Shown: piece by piece, positions 53,825 through 64,000 of the stretch | Layout: every line of letters starts with the position of its first letter | How positions within the stretch are numbered: position 1 is the stretch's first letter | Origin: Ceratopteris richardii | Taxonomy: Eukaryota > Streptophyta > Polypodiopsida > Polypodiales > Pteridaceae | Length of the DNA: 64,000 bases | Direction of reading: 5' to 3' | Assembly (NCBI GenBank): GCA_020310875.1 | Contig: CM035406.1 | Coordinates: 80,540,355-80,604,354 of the forward strand | Notes under the pieces: generated by a model | What the model saw: the letters and a program-made list of their open reading frames with translations, nothing else | Database searches by the model: none | Told to the model about the DNA's origin: nothing | Position numbers and translations under genes: made by a program

Positions 53825-54711
53825 TGTTGCAGAGCAAAAGAGCATAGGAGTAGAGCCCCAAAATTTTCAAAATGATGGGCATATTTTTTTTTTCTTCTTC
53901 GAGGTCTTCAAGAATTCCCTCAAGCCATGTAAATGCACTAGAGGAGTCCTCTAGTTGCATAATCCCAAGTTGTTGTAAAATATCCCTTGTAAAATAGTAG
54001 GAGATTAGTCTTTTAGTAAATAAAGTGCCGGTCTCTTGTGTGAAAGGACCAAACTTAGGGCACATGTATATTAGTCACTTTGTGACTCTTTGTAAGAACT
54101 TTTTGCCATGGTGAAGAAGGAGCACTCCTGAATTTTCGAATTTGCCTCTTCCTTGCAGATTTTGATCTTCATTTTGATCTTGTATGTGTGTGTGTAGCTT
54201 GAAATGTGTGTGTAGGACTGTTGTCTACCCCTCCCCATTGATTTTGAGCTGTTGTAGTGTGTGTGCGAACCAGTAGGAGTGGTGGCGTGAGTATGGGTGT
54301 TTCCCACCATTTACTATTTTGGCCATAACTTGAAGCAGAGTTCTCAGAATCGAGTGAAACCACTTCCAATAGATGCGTCTCGTCGAGAGCTTCGAAACGA
54401 CTACCCTATTGCCTATATTCGGAATCCGGAGCTGGGAGAAATCCTTGATTTTCTGAAAATTGCTGTAAGAGGTATCGCGACAACCACTTTCAGGATTTCA
54501 GTGAGTTCGGGAAGTAGATTAGACTTTTCTCATGCATGCTAGCTTAACCACTTCATTCCATCATGTGTGCACATGTCTTCATACACTTGGTTAGGTTGTT
54601 TGATCGGATTGACATTTGAATGTGTGTTGATTTCCCACTATATGCACTTGTGTGGCAATCGAGGTACAGTCTCATTGGCACAAGTCCTTGAGTCATTTTG
54701 ACTTAGGTACA
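53825..54711 (+). repeat. GyA 3' LTR
   Basis: 887 bp, TGTTGCAGAGC to TTAGGTACA. Nearly the same as 39022-39897; differs by about two dozen substitutions and a small GATCTTCATTTT duplication near 54170. TATA box is changed to TATATTA. Confidence 0.95.
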
Positions 54712-55331
54712 TATAGGCCTAGGCATCTTAACTTATTTCTCCTAATGCGTTCTCTAGCTTGTGCCTGTGCTTCTTCTCTAACCCTTAATTCTTCTTCTTT
54801 TCACTTCTTAACAGTGTTTAGCCTCTTTAGCATATCCTTTGTAAGAGGTTCTTGATATAGCTTGACTCGACAACCACTAATATAGCTCGACAAGACATCA
54901 CCTTCTAGTGTGGCCAATTGAACAGCACCACTAGTGGAAATTCTATTAATGCTCATGGGTCCATATCCTCTTTTTTCCAATTTACGGGCATCTTGCTTTA
55001 GGGTATAAACCAACACTAGGTCTCCCTCTTTCAAGACTTTATCTTTGACATGTGCATCAAAGTATGCCTTTTGCCTTTTCTTTGCAGCATAGATGCCTAC
55101 TGCCGCTCGTAGCCTTGTCTCACCTAATCGTTCTAAATCAAAGATCCTAGAGGATAAATCGTGACCATTCCACTCATACTCTTGTGCTACTTTTAAAGTT
55201 GGGATTAGGAAATCTAATGGTAGCACATCATTCTATCCAAAGACCATCTGAAATGGGGTGGCATTGAGTACCGTTTTGTAGGCAACTCGGTAAGCCCAAA
55301 CAGCATGATGAAGTTGTTTGTCCCAATCAGA
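54712..55331 (-). pseudogene. GyC: integrase C-terminal region
   Basis: Contains PLDFLIPTLKVAQEYEWNGH, GDLVLVYTLKQDARKLEKRGYGPMSINRIS and EPLTKDMLKRL, matching GyA 48915-49330. A stop at 54801 and another near 55235 break it. A charged helix (EEELRVREEAQAQARERIRR) follows and runs to the GyA insertion site. Confidence 0.85.
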
Positions 55332-56141
55332 TCATTTGTTATTTACCAATTTTGTCAAAACATTACATAGGATCTTGTTTGTGCTCTCAGCTTGTCCGTT
55401 AGCTTGTGGATGATAGGGGCCAGACTTCCTATGTATCACCAAGAATTCTTCAAGAAGATTTTCAATGACTTCATTCAAGAAGTGCGTACCTCTATCACTC
55501 ACTAACTCTATTGGTAGCCCATATCTAGTGAACACGTTCTCAAATAAAAACTTAGATGTAGTTTGAGCATCGTTCTTTGTTGTGGCTTTGACTTTGATCC
55601 ACTTTGTGAGGTAATCCATGGCTATAATAATGTATTCAGCATGGTAGTTTCTGGCTGGGGGGTTAATAGGACCTACAAAGTATATGCCCCACTTCGAGAA
55701 TGCACGTCCTCCCATCATTGGTCTCAAAGGCATCTCATCTTTCCTTATCAGATATTGTGCACGTTGGCATGTGTCACATTTCTTCACATAGGTACATGCA
55801 TCCATATGAAGAGTGGGCCACCAAAGTCCTGAGAATAGAATATTCTTAATTACTCGGTTAGGACCAAAATGTTCGCTTGCAACACTACTATGGGCAGTTT
55901 CTAAGATTTTCAGATAGTCTGATTCGTGGACGCACAATCTTAAGTAACCATCTTTGCCTCCTTGGTATAGTTTATCACCTATGAGGGCATAGTCTTGAGC
56001 TTCTTGCTCCATGCTTCATTTTCTTGCTAGACTTGCCTCATTGGGAAGTGTTCCCATTCTCATAAGTTCTACCAATGGAGCGTTCCGATCTGGAATTAAC
56101 GACACATGATAAAGGGTGGCATGCTCCACTGGGGGTTTTTC
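55332..56141 (-). pseudogene. GyC: second zinc module and integrase core
   Basis: Zinc module 2 at 55892-55767: His, six residues, His, 30 residues, Cys-x2-Cys (HSSVASEH ... KCDTC), the same spacing as in GyA. In the core the first catalytic Asp is Tyr (KWGIYFVGP, residue 111), but Asp in LVSDRGTHF and Glu in NGQAESTNK remain. Open from 56012 to 55332; stops lie on both sides in the same reading. Confidence 0.88.
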
Positions 56142-56955
56142 CTAGCACACTGGACAATTCCTAATCCACTCATGTATTTCTTTATCCATACTAGGCCAAT
56201 ACACTCCTAAACGTTTTAGATCATGCAATGTTCGTTGTTTAGAATAGTGATTCCCTAGAAATTCTTCATGGGCTTGTTGCAACCAATTATTGCATTCATC
56301 GTCCTCGACACAACAAGCTAGTACACCCTCTGTATCTTGTTTGTACATGCTTCCTGCCAATATTTGATATTTTTGTGATTTTACAATTTCATCTTTGTTT
56401 GTTTTTACATTCTTATTTGCGGGTCCGAAGGTTAGGACTAGTACCAACTTATTTGCCCATTTAGGAACAACTTCTAGATTGAACAGATAAGCGTCGGGTA
56501 ATTCATTAAACACTCCTTGTGGTGACTCGCCTGAAGTGATGTGAGAAAGGTGATCCACTATGAGGTGGGTCTTACCTTTCCTAACAACCACTTCAAAGTC
56601 ATATTCCATTAGTAAGAGGAACCATCTTACTAAGCGTCCTGTATTACAAGGTTTATTGACCAAGTATAATAAAGCTTGATGATCAGTGAAAAACTTAAAC
56701 TTGTTGGCCAATAGATAGTGTCTAAACTTCTTTATGGCATATACCATGCCTAAGCCTTCTCTCTCAGTTGTGGTGTAGTTTCGTTCAAGAGTGTTCAATT
56801 CCTACTAGTGTATGCTATAGGCAAATCTAGATTTCCTTCTCTTGTGGGTTGTGACAACACACATCCTATTGCATAATTGGATGCATCCACGTGTACATGG
56901 AATGGCTTATTCCAATCAGGAGTGGTCAGTATTGGTGCTGTGCACAAGCGTCTCT
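56142..56955 (-). pseudogene. GyC: RNase H and first zinc module
   Basis: Open 56798-56142: TTTEREGLGMVYAIKKF, FFTDHQALLYLVNKP, VRWFLLLMEYDFEVVVRKG. Zinc module 1 at 56270-56145 has H-x6-H-x30-C-x2-C spacing (HEEFLGNH ... NCPVC). The N-terminal part of RNase H (PFHVHVDASNYAIG, about 56885-56910) lies in another frame because of a small deletion near 56985. Confidence 0.88.
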
Positions 56956-58752
56956 TCAGCTCATTGAAGGACTTCTAAATTTTGTCAACAAGGCATAAAG
57001 AGGCTTAGCTATAATTGCATACATGTGAATAAACCTACGGTAATATCCACAATGGCCCATAAAGGCTTGTACCTCTTTAACATTCCTTGGCCTCGGCAGC
57101 TCCGCTATGGCTTTTACTTTGTCCTCATCTGTTGATATTCCGTTCTTAGAAACAATATGACCTAAGATTTTACCTTGTCGTACCATGAACACACACTTTT
57201 CTGGGTTGAGACACACTCGATATTCTCTACGCTTGTTGAAGATTTTTCTGAGCTCAGGGATGTGGTATCTTCTTTGTTGGGAATGAGCACATAAATCATC
57301 CACATATACCTCTAAGCTCTTTCGCAAGAACTCCTTGAAGACATGACACATGAGCCTTTGGAATGTTGCAGGTGCATTGGTGAGCCCAAATGGCATCACA
57401 CGAAATGCAAAGACTCCCCACTCTGTTGCAAAAGTTGTTTTGTGTTGATCTTCTGGGGCAACGGCCACTTGGTTGTAGCCCGAGAATCCATCAAGGAAAC
57501 TGTACACTTCCTTGCCTGCAACACGCTCCAATAAATGGTCAGTGATTGGGTGCGGATAACTATCTCTTATCGTGGCGGCATTAACTTTTTTAAGGTTAAT
57601 ACACATACGTAACTTTCCATTCTTCTTGGGCACCACTACAATGGGGGACACCCATTCAGTATGCTCAACCTCATAGATAAATCCAACTTCAATCAGCCTG
57701 TCAATTTCTTCTTTTATTTTAGCTGCATAAGTGTCATTATATGTGTAAGGCTTTTGTTTGGTTGGCTTGGCATCAGCGGTCATAGGGATTGTATGAGACC
57801 AAATTTTTGGATCTATTCCCTTCAAATCTCTATAGTGCCATGCAAACACATCCCTATATTTCCTTAATAAGGCTACCAACTCTACTTCCTCTTCTTTACT
57901 TAGGTCATCTCCTATGTACGCACATCTCTCTTCGTTCTCTTCAATGGTGACTACGATTTTTTTGGTCTTTTCTTTGTTATCATATGCTTCTCCTGTTGTG
58001 ACCTCTCTCTTAGGCATTCGTACCAAAATTATTTGGTCCTCAACTTCATATTTCTTAAAATTTTCTGGTACTTCGAACAATGATTCCTCCTCTTCTTGTT
58101 TCACTACTTGTCTTTTCTTTTTATTTTGACCTCCTTCACTTCCATTCTTTGAATTTATGGTTTTAATGCTCGTGAGAGGTTCTTCTTCTTTTTGGGTAAA
58201 TACTCCAATATCTTCTAGATAGTGCTTCTCTAAATTAAAGCAACTATCCATCACAATGGACTCTAGATCGTCATCGTTCTCTTCTTCTTCTATGAAGTCA
58301 CTAGGGTCACATTCTTCTAGCAAAGGTTGACACATGAACATTGAAATATCATAACCCTCCTTATTGCAATGAGGTGTCCATTGTTCTTCATTGACTGCAA
58401 TATCCATGGTGGCTAAGATTTTTGCCCAACCATCAGGCTCAAATTCCTCATCTGGAAAGATCATCGGTGTATAGGCTGGGCCTTTAACTGGTCTATCTCC
58501 TTGAGAAGTTCCTTTTTCTCTTGCCTTTAAGCGTTTTTCCTCTTCCTTTGCGACCTTGCACATCCACAAATGAGTATCTTCATGCATCCACGATGTATCA
58601 GATGAGCTTTTAGAATGCAGAGAGATTGAATCTTCTTGCTCCTTGTGGATAGGATTCCACTGTAGGGGTGGTACATCTCTGAAGATGTAATCCTTCAAAT
58701 TGACCTTGGTTGTGACCCCTAAGCGCTGCAAGTACAAGGAATTGGTTCCCAA
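56956..58752 (-). CDS. GyC: linker and reverse transcriptase, 598 codons open
   Basis: Long open frame with no internal stop. The first half is the acidic linker after PR1 (WMHEDTHLWMCKVAKEEE onward), the second a complete reverse transcriptase: KIKEEIDRLIEVGFIYEVEH, TEWVSPIVVVPKKNGKLRMC, FRVMPFGLTNAPATFQRLM, active site YVDDLCAHS, thumb GKILGHIVSKNGISTDEDK. It ends early at YALLTKF, where about 11 bases are missing relative to GyB. The catalytic YVDD is intact, unlike GyA. Confidence 0.9.
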   Translation of the reverse strand: MGTNSLYLQRLGVTTKVNLKDYIFRDVPPLQWNPIHKEQEDSISLHSKSSSDTSWMHEDTHLWMCKVAKEEEKRLKAREKGTSQGDRPVKGPAYTPMIFPDEEFEPDGWAKILATMDIAVNEEQWTPHCNKEGYDISMFMCQPLLEECDPSDFIEEEENDDDLESIVMDSCFNLEKHYLEDIGVFTQKEEEPLTSIKTINSKNGSEGGQNKKKRQVVKQEEEESLFEVPENFKKYEVEDQIILVRMPKREVTTGEAYDNKEKTKKIVVTIEENEERCAYIGDDLSKEEEVELVALLRKYRDVFAWHYRDLKGIDPKIWSHTIPMTADAKPTKQKPYTYNDTYAAKIKEEIDRLIEVGFIYEVEHTEWVSPIVVVPKKNGKLRMCINLKKVNAATIRDSYPHPITDHLLERVAGKEVYSFLDGFSGYNQVAVAPEDQHKTTFATEWGVFAFRVMPFGLTNAPATFQRLMCHVFKEFLRKSLEVYVDDLCAHSQQRRYHIPELRKIFNKRREYRVCLNPEKCVFMVRQGKILGHIVSKNGISTDEDKVKAIAELPRPRNVKEVQAFMGHCGYYRRFIHMYAIIAKPLYALLTKFRSPSMS

Positions 58753-59363
58753 TCTTGTACAACTTGCAGTTGTCGGAGGAAGGGTCTTCCTACGATCATT
58801 TTGTAGGTATTAGTTTTACCAAAGTCACATATAGCAAAGGTGTGCTCAAACTCTACACCACAAGTGGTTAGGGTTATCCCTTCTAGAAATCCTAGATGTC
58901 TTTCCACATGGCCGTCAGCCATCTGAAGCTTCATTCTAGTTGGTCTTAATGTGGGTTTACCCCATTGCCTCCACAAGGAGGTGGTTGCAATAGCAACGCC
59001 AGCACCTGAATCTATGATTGCTTTGGTTGTGTAACCTTGGTAGGTGATCGGAAGATAAGTATTACCTTCCTCACCTTTTCTCATGTCCCCTATTTTTTCT
59101 AGAGGTATCTCTGGAACTTTTTGCTTGGAGCCTGCTTTGGGCATGGAATCAGGTTTTGGGACCTGATCCTTCACATGATTCCATAGCTCAGGTTTTGCTT
59201 TGAGTAGCTCCTCTACCGTGAGATGACACTGAACCTTAGTGTTCTTCACAACGTTAGTGTTTCTTGGAACCACCGAGTCTTCATTTCTTATCAATATTGT
59301 GGGAGCTCTAATCTGGAGAGATTCAGATTCCCATGGGCCTGTGAACTGTGGCAACTCTTGCAA
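58719..59363 (-). pseudogene. GyC: first retropepsin (PR1)
   Basis: Open frame of 214 codons: KVQCHLTVEELLKAKPELW, GNTYLPITYQGYTTKAIIDSGAGVAIAT with Asp-Ser-Gly, CGVEFEHTFAIC and the C-terminal block MIVGRPFLRQ. One base is missing in the GGG near 58748 compared with GyB, which shifts the frame out of the downstream linker (58752-56956). Confidence 0.85.
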
Positions 59364-62300
59364 AGAATTGGATTCAAATTATGACCTTTCTTCTCGTTGT
59401 TGCTCTATGTGGTCTCCATAAAGAGATAGAATGTCCTGTGGAAATTGTTCATGAAGGTCATTAATCTCAAGAATAGGAGGGAGATTATCCTTCTCCTTGG
59501 CCCATTTCTCTTCTTGTATTTCCCGCAAGAACTTTTGAGAGTGTTGTTGAATTGAAAGAGGTTCTCCATCCTCTATGGAGTCAGGAACATAGGCTTTCTT
59601 TGGTGATGAGCTTTCTCTTTCAATAGTTGGTTGAGCCTATGGAGGTAAAGAAACTTATGGTTTATTTACCAACTGCTCTAATATATCTAGTAAGCCCTAG
59701 AAGTGCAAACCCGGTGTAATAGCATTCGTCTGATTTAACGATTGATTGGCCTCGAACATAGCTTAGTTCCACCATTTTTATGCACATTTTTGTCCGTTCA
59801 ATCTCTAAATCTTCTCTAGGGTATCTCTTGTCTAGGTTTGTAGGTGTTGGCCCTTCTTGAAGTCGAGCCTAGTATGCCTTGAACATCATGTCCAAGTCTT
59901 CTGGGGTTGGATCTGTAAGAACAGATCCTGGTTGTGGTTTATTTACAATGGTTGGTGGGCAAGAATGAGGTTGGGGATGAGGTGGTGTGGATGGAGTTTT
60001 GACATGCGAGGGGTTTTAAGAGGCAATATCCTCTATTTTTTTTTTGCATCTTTCAAGCTTTGTTCTAGTTGAGATAGCTTTTTGGTCCACTTACGATTGG
60101 ATTTCTCTCTAGTTTCCTTCCATGTTCTTGTTTTTCTCTTACTAGGCTCTCCTGACTCACTTGGCTCTGATTGCTCAACTGGTTTAGCTTGTTGTAAGGC
60201 TTGTGCCCTAGTAACTACATGTATAGGAGCCACATTATTGCTACTAGAACTTGAATCCCCTACTAAGCCTACTACATTAACGGGTGTAACCTTTGGTGCA
60301 CTAGAGGGATGTCCGGGACAATCTCTCAGGAGCTGTTCTTTGCCACACTCAAGACAGACAACTTGTGTTGTGATGTTCTACCCTTGTATCAGAGCTAGTG
60401 GGTGGGGTGGTTGTTGTCTTGGTACAGGATGAGGTTGGCCATATCCTCCATGTTCATACAGTCTAGTTGCTCCTCGTGGTCCTGGACATGGGTTATACCT
60501 AGGAACTTCTTTGCCTTGTTCTCTAGGAGGGTACCCGTATGGTCCACATTGGGGTGGTACAAACGGTAGTGGTTGTCTATTCATTGGATAGTTTTCAGTG
60601 TTGTAGTTGGGGCACTTCTACTCACTATAAGAGTACATGTTAGGCTCTTGAGTTGGTCGTCTATCATAAGGGTAAGGTTGTGATAACCCTAATCCTTCTC
60701 TGGTGCAGACATGAGATGGATGATCTCCACCACAACGTGTGCAACTTCCTAACATTGGCACTCTCAAGGAAGAGTTATGGTAGTTCCTTTGTCCTTGTAC
60801 CCCTAATTTCTTGGCCACTAATGCTTCCACTTCCTCCACATAACTCGAACTAGAAGTCTCATTGATCCTTGTATCGTGTGTTTTGGTAGGATCTTGTGTG
60901 ATTTTGAGATCCTCAGCTACGTTGTCTTCCAAATGTATGCACTCTTGAAGACACTCACTCAGGGTTTGCAATCATTTCATGTACACTAAGATTCTCAATG
61001 TTCCATTCGTTAGACCTTCTAAAAATAAGGATCATTTTCTGCTTAGAAGGTCTCTCTGCCATAGGGCATTGGTCTACATATTGATTAAATCTTCGTGCTG
61101 CATTTTTTACTGTCTCATTAGGAGCTTGTTTGAAACTATGTAGTAAGGATGACGAAATTGTGCTTGATCCCTCGCTTAGTGAATTCCCAAAGAAATTCTT
61201 GGAAGAATTGTTCAATATTGCCAAAGGAATTTGGATCCAAGGATTGAAACCAAGTTAAGGCTATTCCCATGAGGGTTAGTCCAAAGGATTCATATTGCAT
61301 GAAAAAGTCATCCACTTGCTCCGCTTGCAACACCTGGTTATATTTCGCAATGTGGTCATAGGGCTCTCTTGTGTCATCGTAATGATTTCACATACATTTG
61401 GCCAGTTAGATTGGTCTCAGTCTTCTGTCGAGCTCTGGGGATTGAATTATGATGGGAACACCTTGGGGCGGTTCGGTCCTAAAGGTAGGCCTATTCATAT
61501 TTTCCATTCCCTGCCTAGTTTGGTTGTAAGAGTTAATTCCTCACGTGGTGAATTGTACATGTGATCTGTTGGGTATACTACCTTGGCTCGTTTCTCCTGA
61601 CATCACATTTTCCATTCTTTGTTGGGCCAGGAATGGGTTTTGTGAGGTGGTTGCCTGATTGGGAGGAGAGAATATAGGCAGACCCATGTACTTTAATCTT
61701 GACCCATTCACTTCATCTATTGGCCAATATTTCCTTTGATTATGGTCTAGGTATGTAATCCTAGATGGATTTGTTGGATCCCTTAACTCGTATATAGTTG
61801 TTGGGCTGATGCCTTCTCCTTGTGTCAGTGAATCAGTTTATAGGAGTAGGTGTGATCCCTGTACTAAGTACACATCCATCAGATAGTCATCTTGGGGTAT
61901 CTTGTCCGCTTGCAATACTTGAGTCATTACTGACCTTCCCCTAGGGGTAGTCACCGTATCTCCACTATTGGTTCTCCCAGAAGTTCCTTGTCCCCCTAAC
62001 TCTCCTCTTTCATTAATCTGATCAGGGTTTTTTGTTACTACATATATCTAGCCCATCTTGTCCATGTAAACTCCACCTTCATACTTGACAGCTAGTCTTG
62101 GAACTATTTCAGATTCTGTAGTGTTTATCATTCTTGCTACTGTCCTGTGTAGACCATCGAGGTAGATGGATATTCCTTGCAAGTTAGTGGATATGTATTG
62201 AAGAGACATCCGATATTCCCCTTCCACTTTAGACGTAAAACCTTCCCTAGGTACTGAACTATGCATGTCTTCAGAATCCAAGAGTCTCTCCTAGTTAAAT

Positions 62301-62438
62301 GACATTTCTGACTCACTCGTCTGTGAACTCAGCACGTAGTGCTAGCCACTGAGTTGTGAGTCCCCGACTTGGTTGTGTGGTCGACACTAGCCTCTGATGA
62401 TTTGATACTTTATCTATCTCTTCCTATTAAGTTCATAA
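59364..62438 (-). pseudogene. GyC: Gag
   Basis: Begins at ATG 62438 (MNLIGRDR), conserved in the family. Heavily broken. Recognisable parts: a family-specific N-terminus at 62281-62048 (YLDGLHRTVARM; VKYEGGVYMDKMG), capsid pieces at 61333-60955 (FMQYESFGLTLMGIALTWF; SLLHSFKQAPNETVKNAARRF), knuckle CTRCGGDHPSHVC (60743-60705), and a second, damaged knuckle near 60350 (CLECGKEQLLRDC, His replaced by Gln). A basic helix (TWKETREKSNRKWTKK) is at 60130-60090. It most resembles GyA Gag. Confidence 0.85.
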
Positions 62439-63837
62439 GCCTTGTCTCCAAGTCCAAAATTGTCCTTTGAATTGCTCAAAATCTTGTGGAACCCCTTGCT
62501 TCCTGGTCCCACATGAGGGTCAACTTCAAAATACTATATCTAATAATCCATGTGTTAATTTTACCAACAAACCCAAAATCACTCCAAACGGATTTCGTAT
62601 GAGAAAGTTATGCTAGTTCAGGGTTCTGGGGGTTAAAATGGGGAAACATGACCTTCCTGGGAGTACTTCAAAATAGGCGATACACGATACTGGGTGAGAC
62701 GATATGATACTGGACGATCGCGATATGATACTTGTATTTGGACAATACCACCTCAAATGATACGATACCACCAAGGCGATACCAACTTCCGTGATACGAT
62801 TCTGCTATCCAGACGATACGATACTGAAAGTGGTCATGATATGATACCAACTCACCTCACGATACGATACCAAAATTTACACGATATGATACCTCTACAT
62901 TCGACGATACAATACCAAGTTAGTGGACGATACGATACCAAGGTGACAGACGATATGATACCAAGGTGACAGACGATACGATACCAAAAATTAACACGAT
63001 ACGATACTAGTAAAACCCACGATACGATACTGGAACTCTCACGATACGATACTAGTAAAACCCACGATATGATACTAGAACTCTCATGATACGATACTGG
63101 TTCTATGGACGATACGATACCACACTTTTTTTGCACGATACGATACTAGAATAGGCACGATACAATACCGCTCCTTCAACGATACGATACCATGACTAGG
63201 ACGATACGATACCAGGTGGACCGCGATACGATACCACCGGGATGACCGGGATCGTGATACCAGCACTTGACAATATGATACGAGAATTGTATCGTGATAC
63301 CTCAAGTGGGCATGCATGATACGATACCTCGACAAGTATCGCAATACACGGGAGTTCTGGTATCGGGATACCAAATCTCAACCGGACATGATACTTGGAG
63401 TTTTTGGAGTCCAAATTGAAAACTTTTTGTAGATATGTGTACCTTAGGTTCTCCTTGTCACTCCTATCAACCTGTAGATGCAAAACGCTCCAAACTCACG
63501 ATACTACCACTGCGATACTAGACGCAGGTCTTGTCACTCCGCGATACTGCCACTCAGATTTTTGATGTTTTAAGTGGATTTCAAGGCGATTTCTTTAGCG
63601 TTTCAGCTCTGAACACCCTCTGTGCTTGTTCCTCACAGTCGCAAGTGAAAAATGAGGTGAATGTACACTCGAAAATGAGAAAGAATCAGAGAAGATGAAG
63701 ATGGGAGAAGATGGTGATGATGATGAAGATGATGAAGAAGAAAAACTCAAAAACTCAACTGAAAATGGTGATTTGTTTTTACCTTCCAACGTCGCCCCTC
63801 TTCGTCTTACCGTCACATGCTCGTCCTCCAAGCTCTC
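62439..63837 (-). other. GyC leader
   Basis: Untranslated leader holding the palindrome array. Near 63706-63745 there is a GAT/GAA-rich tract like that in GyB. Phrase TATGAGAAAGTTATG (about 62599-62613) is shared with the GyB leader. Confidence 0.7.
62677..63375 (-). repeat. GyC leader palindrome/direct-repeat array
   Basis: In gag sense the unit is GGTATCGTATCGT, more than twenty times, with variable spacers so that many units are about 24 bases apart. Variants TATCATATCG and TATTGTATCG are CpG-to-TpG/CpA decay of the unit. Full palindrome-like units (AATCT-GGTATCCCGATACC type) occur at the 63300-63375 end. Single units reach 63550. Same unit and sense as GyA. Confidence 0.92.
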
Positions 63838-63855
63838 TCCCCGGCAACGGCGCCA
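63838..63855 (-). promoter_or_regulatory. GyC primer-binding site (tRNA-Asp)
   Basis: Minus strand TGGCGCCGTTGCCGGGGA, exact 18-base complement of the tRNA-Asp 3' end, seven bases from the LTR end. Confidence 0.95.
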
Positions 63856-63862
63856 AAGTTGG

Positions 63863-63965
63863 TGTCACTCTAGCACAATGGTGAGTACCAATGTGAGGAG
63901 TTTCACCTCGTAAATATCAATCCGCGGACAGGTGAGGACCGGTATGAGGACCAAGAGCAAGTGAT
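63863..63965 (-). repeat. GyC 5' LTR, inner 103 bp
   Basis: Shares CACTCTAGCACAATGG-GAGTACCAA with LTR-F (2981 onward) and weaker similarity to 37801-37880. It is interrupted at 63966 by a CACTA-like terminus. The rest of the LTR would lie beyond the inserted transposon, outside the window. Confidence 0.8.
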
Positions 63966-64000
63966 CACTACAAGGAATACGGGCCTGTAGCGACGGTTAA
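63966..64000 (+). mobile_element. start of a CACTA/En-Spm-like DNA transposon
   Basis: LTR homology stops at AAGTGAT and is followed by CACTACAAGGAATACGGGCC and then TAGCGACGG. CACTACAAG plus a TAGCGACGG motif is the usual start of the terminal inverted repeat in many plant CACTA elements. Only 35 bases are in the window, so the second end and the 3-bp target duplication cannot be checked. Confidence 0.75.

Larger units (their letters stand above)
39022..54711 (+). mobile_element. GyA: full-length Asp-family gypsy element, 15.7 kb
   Basis: Both LTRs, primer site, leader array, complete gag-pol, extra ORF and polypurine tract are present. LTRs differ at roughly two dozen positions plus a 12-bp indel, about 3 per cent, so the insertion is moderately old. 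It lies inside GyC, between integrase and PR2. Flanking pentamers TAAGC and TATAG do not match, so no clean target duplication is seen. Order: gag, PR1, RT, RNase H, zinc module 1, zinc module 2, integrase core, PR2, W-x-P-K tail, separate coiled-coil ORF. Confidence 0.95.
54712..63965 (-). mobile_element. GyC: Asp-family gypsy element, 5' part (split by GyA)
   Basis: Minus-strand element from the partial 5' LTR (63863-63965) through primer site, leader array, Gag, PR1, RT, RNase H, double zinc modules, integrase core and tail. It is cut at 54711 by GyA and continues at 39021 with PR2. It shares leader array unit and Gag sequence with GyA rather than GyB. Point mutations and small indels are spread through it, so it is older than GyA. 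Confidence 0.9.

Noticed and set aside
39017..54716. Target duplication for GyA
   Set aside because: Flanking pentamers TAAGC and TATAG do not match; I do not call a duplication, although the LTR ends are clear.
62677..63375. CRISPR-like look: short repeats with regular variable spacers
   Set aside because: The DNA is a plant retrotransposon leader, spacers are only about 10-14 bases, units vary, and no cas-type gene is near. It is a palindrome array tied to the element.
1..64000. tRNA, rRNA or conserved host genes
   Set aside because: None recognised; tRNA-like matches are primer-binding sites or the SINE-like block.

Overview
This window is plant nuclear DNA made almost entirely of LTR retrotransposons, many nested in one another. 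No host gene, rRNA or tRNA gene was recognised. A vascular plant is indicated by primer-binding sites complementary to plant initiator tRNA-Met and tRNA-Asp, by Ty1/copia and Ty3/gypsy gag-pol domains (including a chromodomain-tailed integrase), and by an apparent CACTA/En-Spm terminus at the right edge. The species cannot be told from the sequence. Element names below are local labels.

Layout. 1-2.1 kb: decayed gypsy element GyE (-). 2.15-2.4 kb: SINE-like tRNA-type promoter. 2.98-3.8 kb: LTR-F of a gypsy family with a tRNA-Asp primer site, partly duplicated. 3.83-11.34 kb: two diverged copies of one copia family fused tail to tail, CoP (+) and CoQ (-). 11.37-21.77 kb: gypsy remnant GyD (+), split by CoR (16192-20155), a recent non-autonomous copia element with identical LTRs. 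21.8-25.7 kb: two gypsy gag remnants with LTRs, GyM and GyN (-). 25.7-26.9 kb: unassigned, LTR-like DNA. 26.9-38.4 kb: GyB (-), its gag split by Chr (32071-34556), an internally deleted chromovirus. 38.4-39.0 and 54.7-63.96 kb: GyC (-), split by GyA (39022-54711, +), a 15.7-kb element with both LTRs. 63966-64000: start of a CACTA-like transposon inside GyC's 5' LTR.

GyA-GyD form one non-chromoviral Ty3/gypsy family with unusual features. (1) Each leader, between primer site and gag, has an array of short palindromes built on the core ATCGCGAT, with different flanking bases per element. (2) Integrase has two H2C2 zinc modules with identical spacing (GyA and GyC). (3) A second retropepsin-like domain lies after integrase (GyA, GyC, GyD). 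(4) GyA has a separate coiled-coil ORF downstream of pol, preceded by a branch point and 3' splice site, suggesting a spliced subgenomic mRNA. (5) The Gag knuckles are the short CX2CX3HX4C type. GyA gag-pol is one frame of about 3,130 codons broken only by seven nonsense codons, most explicable as C-to-T changes.

Relative order of insertion is visible: GyC before GyA, GyB before Chr, GyD before CoR, GyC LTR before the CACTA element. All family assignments come from motifs read by eye; no search or phylogeny was run.
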